DNA of 64,000 nt, taken from contig NC_071398.1 in the NCBI RefSeq assembly GCF_022682495.2, forward strand, positions 96,251,705 to 96,315,704, given 5' to 3'. Under the pieces are notes generated by a model, which was not told where the DNA came from, ran no database searches, and saw only the letters and a program-made list of their open reading frames with translations. Numbering within the stretch: position 1 is the stretch's first letter; each line of letters opens with the position of its first letter. This document shows positions 31,571-41,989 of the stretch, one piece after another. The stretch comes from Desmodus rotundus (Eukaryota > Chordata > Mammalia > Chiroptera > Phyllostomidae). A program made the translations under genes and the position numbers.

Positions 31571-32780
31571 AGAATCTGGTAAGTGTTTTATTAAATATTC
31601 TATGTTTGTACGTATCTTCAGTCTTCATAGGCGTATTGATGGACAATCAACACGCTTATCTCTCTGCTATTTAAGCCACGAAGTTCAGCCTTGATTCCTT
31701 TATCTTTTCAAGAACTATCCTCTCATCCCAAGTTTTCCTCTCCCTCCCCCCCTCCTGCCCCCCTTCCCTTAAAAGGACACACAAGTAAAAAGAGTGAGCT
31801 TAAACCTAAACAAAGCTGGGGACTGGATAAAAAGAGAGGTGGGGAGAAGGAGCCTTGAACTCCCCCTAGAGGTTAGCAAGAACATTCCCATAAATTAAGT
31901 TTTCTATGACAAACTGATTTTGGCCTTCTTAGATAAAGAGATAATTTCTGAGATACTTTGGGGAGCATTAAAGTAATTAATACATTGAAAAGAGAGTATA
32001 AATAAAGCACGCGAGCTGAAAAGGCCATGAGGACACGCTGGTGTTGAACAGCCGTGCTTTCTGAGCCTTGCAGCAAACATGCTGGGGCAGACCTGAGAGT
32101 CCAGGGCAGCCAATCGTGATTAGCAGCCTCAGCCAGACAGGACCCCATGGGTTGCCTGCAAAAGCAGGAGAGTAGTTTACCACCTTCCCCAAGCTGCACC
32201 TCGGCCTAATTAATGTGACTTTCTGGAGGGGGGACTTAGGTATTGGTATTAAAAAAAAAAAATCGGAGCTTCAAACCCCTGATTAGATTTGTATGACTTA
32301 TGTCAGCACATCCGTAATTGAGCTGCTAGAATCTTAGGGCGGCATCCCTCCAACGTAATTATCAACAATGGGACTGACCATCTTTTAAGATAGAATTTCA
32401 GGAAAAATTTTATTTCTTCCTTCTCTTCCTCTTTCCTTGCCTCCCTCCCCATTTTCTTCCTCTTTCTTGAGAGCCTTGGACTAGAAATATCACAAAAAAG
32501 AGGGTGAAGCTGTGCTTTGGCAGAGATACCTCTATAAAGAAAATATTGGACCTTGTTAGCCCATGGAAACTGGCCTAAAACCCAGGAATCACACAATGAT
32601 AGGACTTGCCTTATTCTCTGACCCTAATTCTCCACCTTCTAGACAGCACTTCAGTAAAGGACACGGTCCTATGTTTCTTGTCGGGAAAATCAGGTTGCCA
32701 CATGCGGGAGGCTCAAGCCCTTATGTAACCGGGCAAAACAGGGGCCCATTCACCTGGTGCCTTGGCGAATGACCCAACAA
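31571..32780. other. Repeat-poor sequence
   Basis: No gene. The stretch 31860-32240 is complex, AT-rich at its left, contains a TATAAATAAAGC motif (31998) and a TTAATTAATGTGAC motif (about 32208), and matches no repeat known to me. An A12 run lies at about 32250. Confidence 0.45.
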
Positions 32781-32784
32781 CTAG

Positions 32785-33780
32785 TATTGGAAGAAATGGG
32801 CTTTTATTTACAATATTCTAACCTTGGGCGTGCCGAGCACTCATTCTCGGAACCCTGTTCTTCCCTGAGACCCAGCACTTCCTTTGCTCCCCAAAAGGCT
32901 AAAAGCCAAAGCCAAGCCCAAAAGTCCCCCATCTCTTTATTTGAATTTACACTGGCTGTGTGAACAGCCTTGCAGCAGCTCTCTCCTTCAGAATCTGGGG
33001 TACGTTGTCCTCAGCCTCTGTGTTATAGTCCAGGAAATCATGTGCCGCGTTGCCCTGGATTATAGTGGAGGCCAGGAAAGGCACAAGTCCCGAGTCCAGA
33101 GAGGGTCTGGGTCTGCGAGGCAGCAGGTCAGTGTCTTGCAAGGTAGGGTCCTTGGTGGCTTCAGAGTCTTACTAGCCCAGGCTGCATGGCTGAATCCCTC
33201 CCTACAGACAGCATGGTTGAATCCCTCTGGCACAGCTGCTGCATCATGGCTCTCCTCCTCTTCACTCACTCCACCTGCATGGCTCCTCTCTCACTACTCT
33301 CTGCATGGCTGAATCTGTCTCACACGGCTGCCCTCTTCACTACAGACCAGCGCAGCTGCTACCTATTCTCTCAGCCCTCAGGGTGCACCAGCCCCCTTCT
33401 CTCTGCCCATCCTCAGTTTAAATCCTGACCCGCAGCTTCCTACGTGACCCCCTGTGTGGCTCCTCCCACAAGGAGTTACATTCATGAGTTTCCTGTATCG
33501 TTTACATTCTGTTGGCTGCCACCTTTAGTCAGGGCAAGCGTGACTCAGTGACGCAGGGGGAACCGCCTCCCTGCCTCTCTCACCGGCGCTACACAAACCC
33601 CCGGCTGAGTCACCATAGATTCTGAAAGTCACATACTCACCTTTTGCCCCAGGGCAGTAGCACAGCTATTATTTACCTACTAGCTTGCCCTTGTTAGGAA
33701 AAGTATCTTAACTATTGTAGTGTCCACATCCCCCAGCCCCCAACCAAGGGCTTTGGGGGTCTTGGGGACCTCTCGCCCTG
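32785..33780 (-). mobile_element. Possible ERV LTR, antisense
   Basis: 'atgggcttttatttacaatattctaacc' resembles an antisense polyadenylation region (AATAAA on the minus strand). It is followed by CT-rich, partly repetitive sequence and a C-rich right end ('ccccagcccccaacc'). No TG...CA ends or target duplication were found; the family is unknown. Frames here, including one of 142 codons, are by-products of composition. Confidence 0.35.
33184..33319. repeat. Degenerate GCATGGCTGAATC repeat cluster
   Basis: GCATGGYTGAATCCCTC occurs at 33184-33200 and 33211-33227 and as GCATGGCTGAATCTGTC at 33303-33319. A truncated GCATGGCTCCTCTC lies at 33277. Spacing is irregular. Confidence 0.8.
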
Positions 33781-33894
33781 TACCCTGTTTCAATCATAAT
33801 GTAAATTGAACAAGATAGGGGCCTTGCTCGTACATGCGGACTCCTTCAAAGTAGTACAACTTTAATGAGGACAAAAATGATTTAAAAAAAATAA

Positions 33895-34145
33895 CCATAT
33901 GAGCTAACATCAATCAACAGTTCCCTATGTCTCAGGTGCTTTGCTGCATGCATCCTTGACATATCCTCTCTCTTTTACTCTTCAGAATAAGTCGATGGAA
34001 TAGAGTCTGGTCTGTTTTCTCCATGCTACATATAAGAACAATAACTAAAGCTTAGATTAAATAGTTAGTGCAAAGTCACATACCTGCAGGGGCTGGAACT
34101 GGAACTCAAGCCCAGATCTGTATCCTCGGCTTCCCACTTAGACCA
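33895..34145 (-). mobile_element. MIR SINE, nearly full length, antisense
   Basis: Runs from 'gagctaacatcaatcaacagttccctatgtctcaggtgctttgctg' through 'cagaataagtcgatgg...tctccatgctacatataagaac' and 'gttagtgcaaagtcacatacctgcaggggctggaactggaactcaagcccagatc' to 'tcccacttagacca', spanning the whole antisense MIR. Confidence 0.82.
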
Positions 34146-34202
34146 TCCCGAGGGACCATTTCCCTCCCGCTTTATAACAACATTCGTCTTCAGATCTCTG
34201 TT

Positions 34203-34320
34203 TGCTAAAACAGATTCCTCAGCCCAAACCCCGGAGTTTCTGATTTAGTGATTTAGGTAGAGCCTCCGAATGTGCATTTCTGAAAAGTTCCCTGGTGAGG
34301 GGGATGGTGCTGGGCTAGGG
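34203..34320 (+). mobile_element. hAT-Charlie MITE, MER5A type
   Basis: 'cagattcctcagcccaaaccccggagtttctgatttagtgatttaggtagagcctccgaatgtgcatttctgaaaagttccctggtga' follows the MER5A interior (...ctcaggccccaccccagacctactgaatcag...). The ends are lost. Confidence 0.75.
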
Positions 34321-35035
34321 ATCCAGGGCTGGCTGACGACCCATATTAGATCATAGCTTCGGTCTTCTTGGTTACTTTCTGGTGGAATCCCTCATGAGGT
34401 TAGTCTTTTCATAGACATTTGATCTTAAAATCTTAGATCTCACTTTCCATCACTCCCTTCCGTCCTTCAGAAAATAGTTATTGAGATTTGTGTTAAGAAA
34501 TTGGAGATATTGGAGTGAGTTAAACCCCTATGGTTGACAGTTTTGTATATATAAGACAAAAATTCCTCTTAATCTCTATCCCCGTTACCTTTCAGTGTAT
34601 TCATTTAAATTTTTAAATGGCAAATTCCTTCTATTGTTGGGTGTTTGTTTCAAGATGATCAAGCTATATCAAAACTTAAACTTAAAACTCACCTGTTTTA
34701 TTAATATGCCAAATGATCAAAATTAGTTAAATCCTTTAAAAGTTTTTGTGAAACAGAGAGATACAAAATACTAATCAGGAAAATTGAAACAAAGATCTCA
34801 GTTTAGCTTCTAGATGCTTTAGACATAGCTAGCTACTGAATGGCTTATCAGCTGTATTGATGAACAGGAAGTTGCTGCCATATATGGGTTATCCATTTTC
34901 AAATGCTCAGAATACAGTCAAGGATACTGGGCATGAAAAACATACATGGGAATTAGATGATTTAATGATTCCGGAGTTTCAAGACCATATAATGCCCACG
35001 AATCATCGTCGTGGCTACCATTGTCCCTCCCACTA
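34321..35035. other. Unassigned sequence
   Basis: A weak antisense L2-like piece ('cagaaaatagttattgagatttgtg') lies at about 34468-34530. The remainder is AT-rich and unassigned. Confidence 0.4.
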
Positions 35036-35185
35036 CCACCAAGTGTTTATTGAGTACTTACTATGTGTCAAGCACTATGCTTTAGCGCTAAGTATGCATT
35101 AGCTCTTCCTCCTCACAAAATCTGTGAAGCAGGTCCTGCATTATCTCCATTTCTGTAAGGCTTAGAAAGATCTAGTCCTAGGCGT
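35036..35185 (-). mobile_element. MIR SINE, antisense
   Basis: 'caagtgtttattgagtacttactatgtgtcaagcactatgctttagcgctaagtatgcattagctcttcctcctcacaaaatctgtgaagcaggtcctgcattatctcc' is a clear antisense MIR. Confidence 0.88.
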
Positions 35186-35555
35186 TTGTTCTAAGTGTTG
35201 GTGTTGCTGCTAAGGGCAGGAAGCTTTGGTATCCCGGTGCATAAGCTTTGACCTGGGGGGAGGGGAGTATTGTGAAATGAGTGGGTGGATTCAGGCTACT
35301 TCCCAGCAGTCACAAGTGCTCTGCCCAAGTCCTCCCACTGACTTTAAAACCCAGCTGAGCTTTGCCCTTTTCTTGGGTCCTCCCACCCTTGGTGTGCAGG
35401 ATGTGGCATTGCTGCAAGACACCAAGAGTAGAGCTTTCCCTTGGTGGGCCATTTTGGAGAAATTGAATGGACAGTTTTCTCTCTATTTCCCTTACCTTGA
35501 TGTTGACAATCTGAGGGATCCTCTCAGAAACTGACAAAGACCTTTTTCTTGATAT
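35186..35555. other. Unassigned sequence
   Basis: No gene or repeat family is recognised. Confidence 0.45.
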
Positions 35556-35967
35556 CTAGATGAACTGTTCAGCACTCATAAGTCCTCTTGATACTTCAAA
35601 ATGTATCTCAATTTTGATGTGTCCAAAACTGATCTTACTATCCTCTAGCCCTGAAAAAACCTGTGCCAACCCTCTAGCGTCCCCCACCTTGAAGAATGGC
35701 CCTGTTGTGCATACAGTCGTCCAAGTCAGAAACTCTTCCTTCACTCTGGCTCCCTCTCTGTCTCTCACCCCATCCAATTAATCAAGTCTTGTTATCTCTG
35801 CTTCTTAAAAGATCACCCACTCTTTCCTCAACCTACAGCATTTACCTTTCTTGCCTTCTTGCCTTCTTATTTGCTAGTCTTTCATCTAGTATTCTTGTTA
35901 TCATCAAAGTGACCCTTTTTTTATCATTTATCTTACTATGTTACATTCCTACTTAAACATCCTCTAG
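35556..35967 (+). mobile_element. L2 LINE, sense, left part
   Basis: 'tcaattttgatgtgtccaaaactgatcttactatcctctagccc', 'atacagtcgtccaagtcagaaactcttccttcactctggctccctctctg' and 'caattaatcaagtcttgttatctctgcttcttaaaa' follow the sense L2 ORF2 3' part. It ends in ACTTAAACATCCTCTA, at which a younger L1 has inserted; the L2 resumes at 36363. Confidence 0.82.
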
Positions 35968-36362
35968 TTAAAGGTGAGATCATATGGTATTTGTCCCTCA
36001 CCGCCTGGCTTATTTCACTTAGCATAATGGTCTCCAGTTCCATCCATGCCATTGCAAAGGGTATAAGCTCCTTCTTTCTCTCTGCTGCGTAGAATTCCAT
36101 TATGTAAATGTACCATAATTTTTTGATCCACTCATTTGCTGATGGGCACTTAGGTTGCTTCCAGTTACTTGGCTATTGTAAATTGTGCTGCTATGAACAT
36201 TGGTGTGCATAGGGGAGAGGGGTCTATAGGAGCTACTATAAAGGACACAAGGACAAAATCATGGGGGAGGGTAGAGGTGGGGGAGAGAGGTGGGACTGGC
36301 TGCAGTGGGGTGGAGGGAAGGGGAGAAAATGCAGACAATTGTAACTGAATAATAAAAAAAAC
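35968..36362. mobile_element. Bat L1 insertion with 5' inversion (twin priming)
   Basis: 35968-36212 is antisense L1 (3' part of ORF2/3'UTR: 'cctggcttatttcacttagcataatggtctccagttccatccatgc' to 'gctgctatgaacattggtgtgcatag'). 36213-36362 is sense L1 3'UTR ending in a poly(A) tail ('aatgcagacaattgtaactgaataataaaaaaaac'). The two halves meet head-to-head, the signature of twin-primed L1 insertion. CATCCTCTA occurs on both sides (35959-35967 and 36364-36372), giving a target-site duplication of at least 9 bp. Confidence 0.85.
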
Positions 36363-36838
36363 CCATCCTCTAACAGCTTCGGCTGCTATTAGCATCAGCT
36401 CCACATTTCATAAGACACTCCATGACTGGCCCCTACCTACCTCTCCTGTCTGTCTCCAACCATTTACACTCATCAGGATGAATTTGTTTTGGCTTTGTGA
36501 AAGGGCCATGCACTCTGTCCCAGCTGGACCTTTTCTATGCTGTTCTATCTGAAAAATTCTTCATTCAATTCCAACTCACACTTCTGACATTTGCTTAAAT
36601 ATTCCCTTCTCCAGGAAACTTTCTAGTCTGTACTCATATGCGATGCTATATGTGTCTCGAACTTCTCTTACACAACCCTTGTTCACATTATTATAAGTCC
36701 TTGTTTAATAGTCTGTCTTGTCTGCTAGCCTGGAAGCTCAGGGATAGGAGTGACCATATCCAATTGTTCATAAATATCACAGTGCTTGGTACATAGGCGG
36801 AGCAAAATAAATAACGATTTAATTAATGAATTTAATGA
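36363..36838 (+). mobile_element. L2 LINE, sense, right part
   Basis: Resumes with 'cataagacactccatgactggcccctacctacctctcctgtctgtctcc', then 'cacttctgacatttgcttaaatattcccttctccaggaaactttc' and 'tcttgtctgctagcctggaagctcagggataggag...agtgcttggtacataggcggagcaaaataaataa', the L2 3' end. With 35556-35967 it makes one roughly 890-bp L2 copy. Confidence 0.88.
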
Positions 36839-36941
36839 ACGACTTAAGTAGGGCCAAGTACTGTATAATCTAATGCCTTCCTAAGTCACTGAAAACATGT
36901 ACACAGCATTTTTACCTCTACTACCCTTGTTTTCCTTACTG

Positions 36942-37167
36942 TTTTTTAAAAAAGATTTTCTTTATTTTTAGAGAGAGGAAAAGGAAGGGAGAAAGGGAGG
37001 GAGAGAAACACCAATGTGAGAGAGAAACATTAATGAGTTGCCTCTTGATGCACGCTGACAGGGTACTGAACCCACAACCCAGGCATGTGCCCTGACTGGG
37101 AATTGAACTGAGGACCTTTGGCTTTGTGGGACAACACCCAACCAACTAAGCCATACCTGTCAGTGCT
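36942..37167 (-). mobile_element. Ves SINE
   Basis: T-rich/A-rich tail complement at 36942, 'gagagaggaaaagg', double 'acaccaatgtgagag/acattaatgag' blocks, and a reverse-complement head ending 'gccatacctgtcagtgc'. CTTACTGTTTT... at the left and CTTATTGGTTTTAAA at the right may be the eroded target-site duplication. Confidence 0.92.
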
Positions 37168-37268
37168 TCTTATTGGTTTTAAAAACAAAAAATTAAAATA
37201 GCCCACATGGTGTCAGAGGTACCTGAAACTTTAGGTTATCTCTAGGTAAAAGAGAAATGGAGAAAAGA

Positions 37269-37483
37269 GCCCTGGCTGGTGTGGCTCAGTGGATTGAGCG
37301 CTGGCCTGCAAACCAAAGGGTCATGGGTTTGATTCCCAGTCAGGACACATGCCTGGGTTGTCGCCCCAACCCTGGTAGGAGGCACGTTAGAGGCAACCAC
37401 ACATTGATGTTTTTTTCCCTCTCTTCCTCTCTCCCTTTCCCTCTCTCTAAAAATAAATAAACAAAATCTTAAAATAAAAAAAC
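37269..37483 (+). mobile_element. Young Ves SINE with perfect 16-bp target duplication
   Basis: Starts GCCCTGGCTGGTGTGGCTCAGTGGATTGAGCGCTGG, with GGTTTGATTCCCAGTCAGGACACATGCC, 'gaggcaaccacacattgatg', CT tract and an A-rich tail. AGAAATGGAGAAAAGA is repeated perfectly at 37253-37268 and 37484-37499. The intact duplication marks this as the most recent-looking insertion here. Confidence 0.97.
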
Positions 37484-38295
37484 AGAAATGGAGAAAAGAT
37501 GAATTCCATGGTCCTTAATTTCAGGATCTGGCTGAGGTTCAGGTTTTGCTCCTTTCTGCCCAGTGTTCTCAGTTGAGAATCTTGGTAGGCCCCTATCCCC
37601 TCTAGAATTTTCAATTTTTCCTATTAGTGTTTTAAAAATCTCATTAAAGCTAACCTCAACTCTATCCTTTCCCTTCCTCCTCTCCCAGAACATACCTTGT
37701 GTTCTGCTTCATCATGGAGCCATTGAATCACAGGTTTGGAAGGAACCTCAGATAATGTCTAGTCTCCTTCACCATCCGGGGCTTTAAGTCCTTTTTGTTT
37801 TCATGCCAAGAGGTGTCGCGCGCCTGTGGAAAAGACCCTTAGTGACCGGGAACTCCCTACCTCCAGAGACAGTCCACGCCGGTAGTACTCATGGGCCTGA
37901 AGCCCCTCTAGAAAGGGCACCCATCGCTGGGAGGGAGGAGACGTTGGGCCTCATTGCCATTGTAGATTTGGGGGGAGTTTATCCATCTCTTTCTGAGACC
38001 AGGCTTGGGAGCAGATAAGAGGGGATAACATTGAAGGCATTGGGTTCCCTGGGAGAAGGAGGTTAGAAGGAGGCCCCATAGAACTAGGAAAAAGGAGAGG
38101 GAAAGAGAGATGAGCCCCTGTCAGGAAAGCGGAGCTACCTCCAAGTTTTCCATGTTCTTGTCTTAGACTTGGGGCTGCTTGAAAAGAGAGACTGGGTGCT
38201 CGGGGGCCAGGGGGCCCAGGGACACTAACAGTGGTCAGTGGTGGTGGGTTTATGTTGGGGGTGGGGGAGCAGGACGCAACGGAGGTTGCAAAGTT

Positions 38296-38322
38296 GTATT
38301 ATTGTTATTATTATTATTATTT
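38296..38322. repeat. (TTA)n microsatellite
   Basis: GTATTATTG followed by about six TTA units. Confidence 0.9.
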
Positions 38323-39086
38323 GCACACATGCTATCATAAGTAGCAATGATGTTCTAAGAGGAAAAAAGGAGTTTTGCAACCATTACTTCAATATATGTA
38401 TTCATGAATGGATTAAATATTTGATGTTAACACCATTGCTAAATATATTCAGCACATTTATATACAGTTTTCCTTAAGAATTCATGTTAAAAATTTGTCA
38501 TTTTGTTTGTAATGATTTGAACATTCTGAATAATGAGGAAATCAAGGGAACCCAGAATACTCTCTGCAAAAGCAAAGATGCTCTGCTCCATGAGAAATGA
38601 AGTAGGATGAAAATATAATAAATAATAAAAAATTCTGTCGTCATCCGCCCATATGGTTTATATCTCAGACACCGGATGAGAGCTTTGATTGATCACCTAG
38701 TCCAGGGACTTTAAGACTCTTAAAGACAGCTGGTCTTTGTTTTAGTTTTAGGGTTTTTTTTTTTTTTTTAAACAACATCGTGCCAAAACCAGATGGAAAG
38801 CATTTCGAAGCGAAGCTGTTACGATTGAGCTGAGGTGGGACCACCGAAACTCTGCCCCTGCGTTTCTTCTTCCCCTCCTCTGCAGGAACTGAGGGCTCTT
38901 TGGAATCTAGTCTGCAACCCACAAATCTAACACAACCTATCCTCATGCAAATAAAGTGAAGATCACGTCAGGTCTGTCTTACTGTATCAGATGCCCCTCT
39001 GAAACAGCCCTGGACAGAAAAGAGCCGACTACACAGGAACAGAACTCAGAAGTAGCACATGCTAGAAGCATGTACTCCTCATAGAG

Positions 39087-39116
39087 ACACACAGACACGC
39101 ACACGCACACACACAT
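39087..39116. repeat. Interrupted (CA)n tract
   Basis: CACACAGACACGCACACGCACACACACA, a CA tract with G interruptions. Confidence 0.85.
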
Positions 39117-40071
39117 GGTGACAAAGGCATCCCTGCAAAAAGATATTTCGAGCACACTCTGTCGTAGAGTACAAACCAAGGCACGGATTGCGTGCGCCTA
39201 CCTGAACGTCACCTGGGCAGCTGGGGTCACCCTGACCTTTTTGGAATGTTCCATGTGCTCCTGAAGATTTTTACTAGTTTCGGGGCTTATGTTTTCACGG
39301 CGACCTCTGGCTCCAAGCTGTCACTTCGGTGGGACTGGCTGGGTTTCTGAGCTGCTGCACTGGCCAACTGCCCCATCCCTCCCACCTACCACATCCCAGC
39401 AGATGTGGGGCTCAGCCAAGACAGTACAAAATAATCCAATTTATTTGGAATGTATTTATTTTATTCTAGTATCATAACTCCCCAAATGACAGACTTTATT
39501 TTATTCTGCCAAATGTGTTTTTTTAATAGTTTGAGTTTTATCATTTGAATGTTTAATATTTATTTCTTAATATATATAAACATTTAGAAGATCAGGGCAA
39601 GAAGGAAAGGGTTTGACAGGGCTGGTCCGAAGATGAGTGCGGTGACATAATTCTCAAATTGCAAGTGACCACTCCCAGTTCTGGAAAATTCCTTGCAATC
39701 ACTTGTCAAGACAAACCTCGCCCAGTGTACTAAGTAGAGAGTGGGAATCAAAATTGTGGCGTGGAAGGGGACTGTAAAACAGCCTCACCACCCACCAGGG
39801 GTTGAGGGTAGACAGGGGCACAGGCTGGTGGCTCTCCTGGGGCATGGGATGCAAGGAGGAGAGGGACGGAGACACCACCACTGTGAGTGAGTGAACGAGG
39901 TGTGGGAATGCAGTGAGAGAGGGCAAGGCGACGGGAGGCTGGTGCTATAAAAGGGGAAGTCATAAGGAAGTGGAAAGATCGTTATCTTTGACTTCTCATG
40001 TTCTGTTCTGGGAATGGCTCGATGCCTTTTATTTTCAGACTTGCCAAAATTAGAGATGAATGATTGTTTCT

Positions 40072-40500
40072 CCTGCAACTGTAACAAATGAAGCCACAAA
40101 CTGAGTGGCTGAAATCGACGTGAGTCTGTGACAGTTCTGTAGGTCAGATGTTTGACTTGAACTTCACCCGACTAAACTCCAGGTGTCCTCGGGACTGTGC
40201 GCCCTTCTGGAGACCATGGGAGAGAATCCATTTCCTCTTCTTCTCCAGCTTCACTGGGCCACCCGCATCCATTGGCTCTTGGCCCTTCCTCCATCTTCAA
40301 ACTGACAACATGGCACGTCTGTCTTACCATCTTCCGGTCCCGTCTCCTTCTGCAAAGGTCCTCTGCTTTCAAGGACTCAAGTGATTAAACTGGGCTTGCC
40401 CGGATGATCCATCTGCATCCTCCAAGGTCCATGACGTTACACCTGTAAAGTCTCTTTAGCCATGTAAGGCAACATTCTCACAGGCCATTCTTTTGCCTCC
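40072..40500 (-). mobile_element. MLT1-type MaLR LTR, antisense
   Basis: 'caactgtaacaaatgaagccacaaactgagtggctgaaatcgacg...cagttctgtaggtcagatg', 'gggagagaatccatttcctcttcttctccagcttc', 'ttggcccttcctccatcttcaaactgacaacatggcacg' and 'aaactgggcttgcccggatgatccatctgcatcctccaaggtcc' give a nearly full antisense MaLR LTR of the MLT1 group. Confidence 0.78.
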
Positions 40501-40887
40501 CACAGGACAGTTCCTTCTCTGGGCTACTCCAGTTCTTCAAATTACAATGAAATGTGGGCACTAATACTAGGCCAAGAATTCTATTCTCCATGTCCTCGGA
40601 GATTCATTGATAAGCAATGTCTGTTTCTTCTGCCATGTCTAAAGATGGGAGTCGGAAGGTCTGAACGGTCCAGGGACCCTCACTGGCTGGCTCTTGTGGT
40701 GTCTGGAGACTGGATTACAAAGCGGGAGCATGACCAGATTGTTCCAAAAGGAGCTGGAGTGTTCTGACCACTCCCGTTTTTCCCCAGGGAAGACAGGGAA
40801 GACACTCCCCTGTCCGGTTGCAAAAATAACTCAAAGAGATGACACTTGTAGACATTATCTCATTTCTTAAATTTAAAATCAAGTGAG
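40501..40887. other. Unassigned sequence
   Basis: No gene or repeat recognised. TCAAGTGAG at 40879-40887 is the left target-site duplication of the following SINE. Confidence 0.45.
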
Positions 40888-41067
40888 TATGGACGACTAG
40901 CTCAGTTGGTTAGAGCATTGTCCTGATACACCAGGGTCGTGAATTCAATCCCCAGTCAAGGCACATACAAGAAACAACTAATTAATACATGAAGTAAATG
41001 AGTGGAACAACAAAGGCATCTCTCTCTCTCTCTCTCCCTCTCAAATCAATAAAAAATAATAATAAAG
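40888..41067 (+). mobile_element. Ves SINE, short-loop subtype, with target duplication
   Basis: Starts TATGGACGACTAGCTCAGTTGGTTAGAGCATTGTCC, a diverged head. It has GAATTCAATCCCCAGTCAAGGCACATAC, then 'aagaaacaactaattaatacatgaagtaaatgagtggaacaacaaaggc', a TC tract and an AAT-rich tail. TCAAGTGAG at 40879-40887 and 41068-41076 is a 9-bp target-site duplication. It is the same subtype as 7291-7478 and 51362-51559. Confidence 0.9.
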
Positions 41068-41139
41068 TCAAGTGAGCACAGTTAGTAGAGAAAAGGGCCT
41101 TCTCTCTGTGGAATTGTAAGCGTTACATATTGTAAGACT

Positions 41140-41620
41140 GAAAATTTAAGGGCTGCTTTGGCATCTGTGAGCTTCCCAGGACCCCTAGAACCCCAAAGGC
41201 CCAGCCATGAGTTCCCTGCCTTCACCAGATGTGCCCCCCACTCAGCAACCGAGTCTCATCTCTTGTCCCATTCCTGCATCAGCCAGACCTGTGCACCCTG
41301 CCTAGTCCTCACCCTAAGGGGCCTCACCTTCCTCCAGCCCATAAAATCATTGCAACGAGCGAATCACATTCTCCCACAGGAACCAAAAATCACCCGTCCT
41401 GTTGTCACTGCCAGCCTGCCTCCCACAGCCCATGTTGGCTTACCCTGTGGCCAAGAGCCACCCCATGTGGCCCTTCACAGCCTGCAGCCTACTGGCTCCC
41501 TTGGGTGTGACTCTGGGTGACTAATACACTGCTGCCAATGCCTTTTGTCTCGTACCAGGTGTCCTGGTTCTTGTTCTATTTAGGGCGGTGAATTCCTCCT
41601 TCCACCAACTGGGCAGATAG
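41140..41620 (+). mobile_element. Probable solo LTR (ERV class I-like)
   Basis: LTR-like order: C-rich U3-like left part, TATA-like 'cccataaaatc' at about 41339-41349, then 'cccttgggtgtgactctgggtgactaatacactgctgcc' with an AATACA polyadenylation-like motif, and 'accaggtgtcctggttcttgttc' at the right, as in U5 ends. No second LTR or internal sequence is present. The 120-codon frame at 41158-41520 is a by-product. Family unknown. Confidence 0.42.
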
Positions 41621-41989
41621 GAAGTGATGAGAACTTGCTTGCTTCCTGTTGCAAAGGACCTGGTATGTGCCCTGGAGGAAGAGAGTCCTAGGAGCCCCAG
41701 GCCCAGCTTTCCTCACGGGAAAAGGAAAAATCGATACAAGATGAAATCAAAGTTCGTGGGATTTTTCTAGGGAGTTCCAGGAACACGACTGAAATGGGAC
41801 CAAAGACAAGACATAAGGAAATTGGCTCACTAGCTTGTGATCATGGCCTTTCAGAAGCCAAGTTGTTGGCCCGGGAATGTGCTGGCAGGGGCTGGTTCTT
41901 GGCAAGATGGAGCGCCATTCCATCTCACTTTCCCAACAAAGCTTTTGTCTTGATTTTGTAGAAAAAGAAAATGTGTGTGTAATACATTG
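41621..41989. other. Unassigned sequence
   Basis: No gene or repeat recognised. Confidence 0.45.

Larger units (their letters stand above)
37500..40071. other. Unassigned sequence
   Basis: No gene or confidently named repeat over about 2.6 kb, apart from short tracts: (TTA)n at 38296-38322, a T-rich run near 38754-38769, and a CA-rich tract at 39087-39116. 37715-37800 ('catcatggagccattgaatcacaggtttggaaggaacctcag') hints at an old SINE-like piece. GC content rises at about 37800-38250. Confidence 0.45.

Noticed and set aside
31998..32010. TATAAATAAAG as a gene promoter
   Set aside because: No downstream open frame or transcript evidence; AT-rich sequence gives such motifs by chance.
37269..37340. 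tRNA-like A and B boxes in several places (all Ves copies)
   Set aside because: Each is followed by Ves body and A-rich tail; no copy folds as a free-standing tRNA gene with an acceptor stem. They are SINE heads.
41158..41520. 120-codon proline/serine-rich frame
   Set aside because: Lies on a probable LTR; composition is from C-rich LTR sequence.
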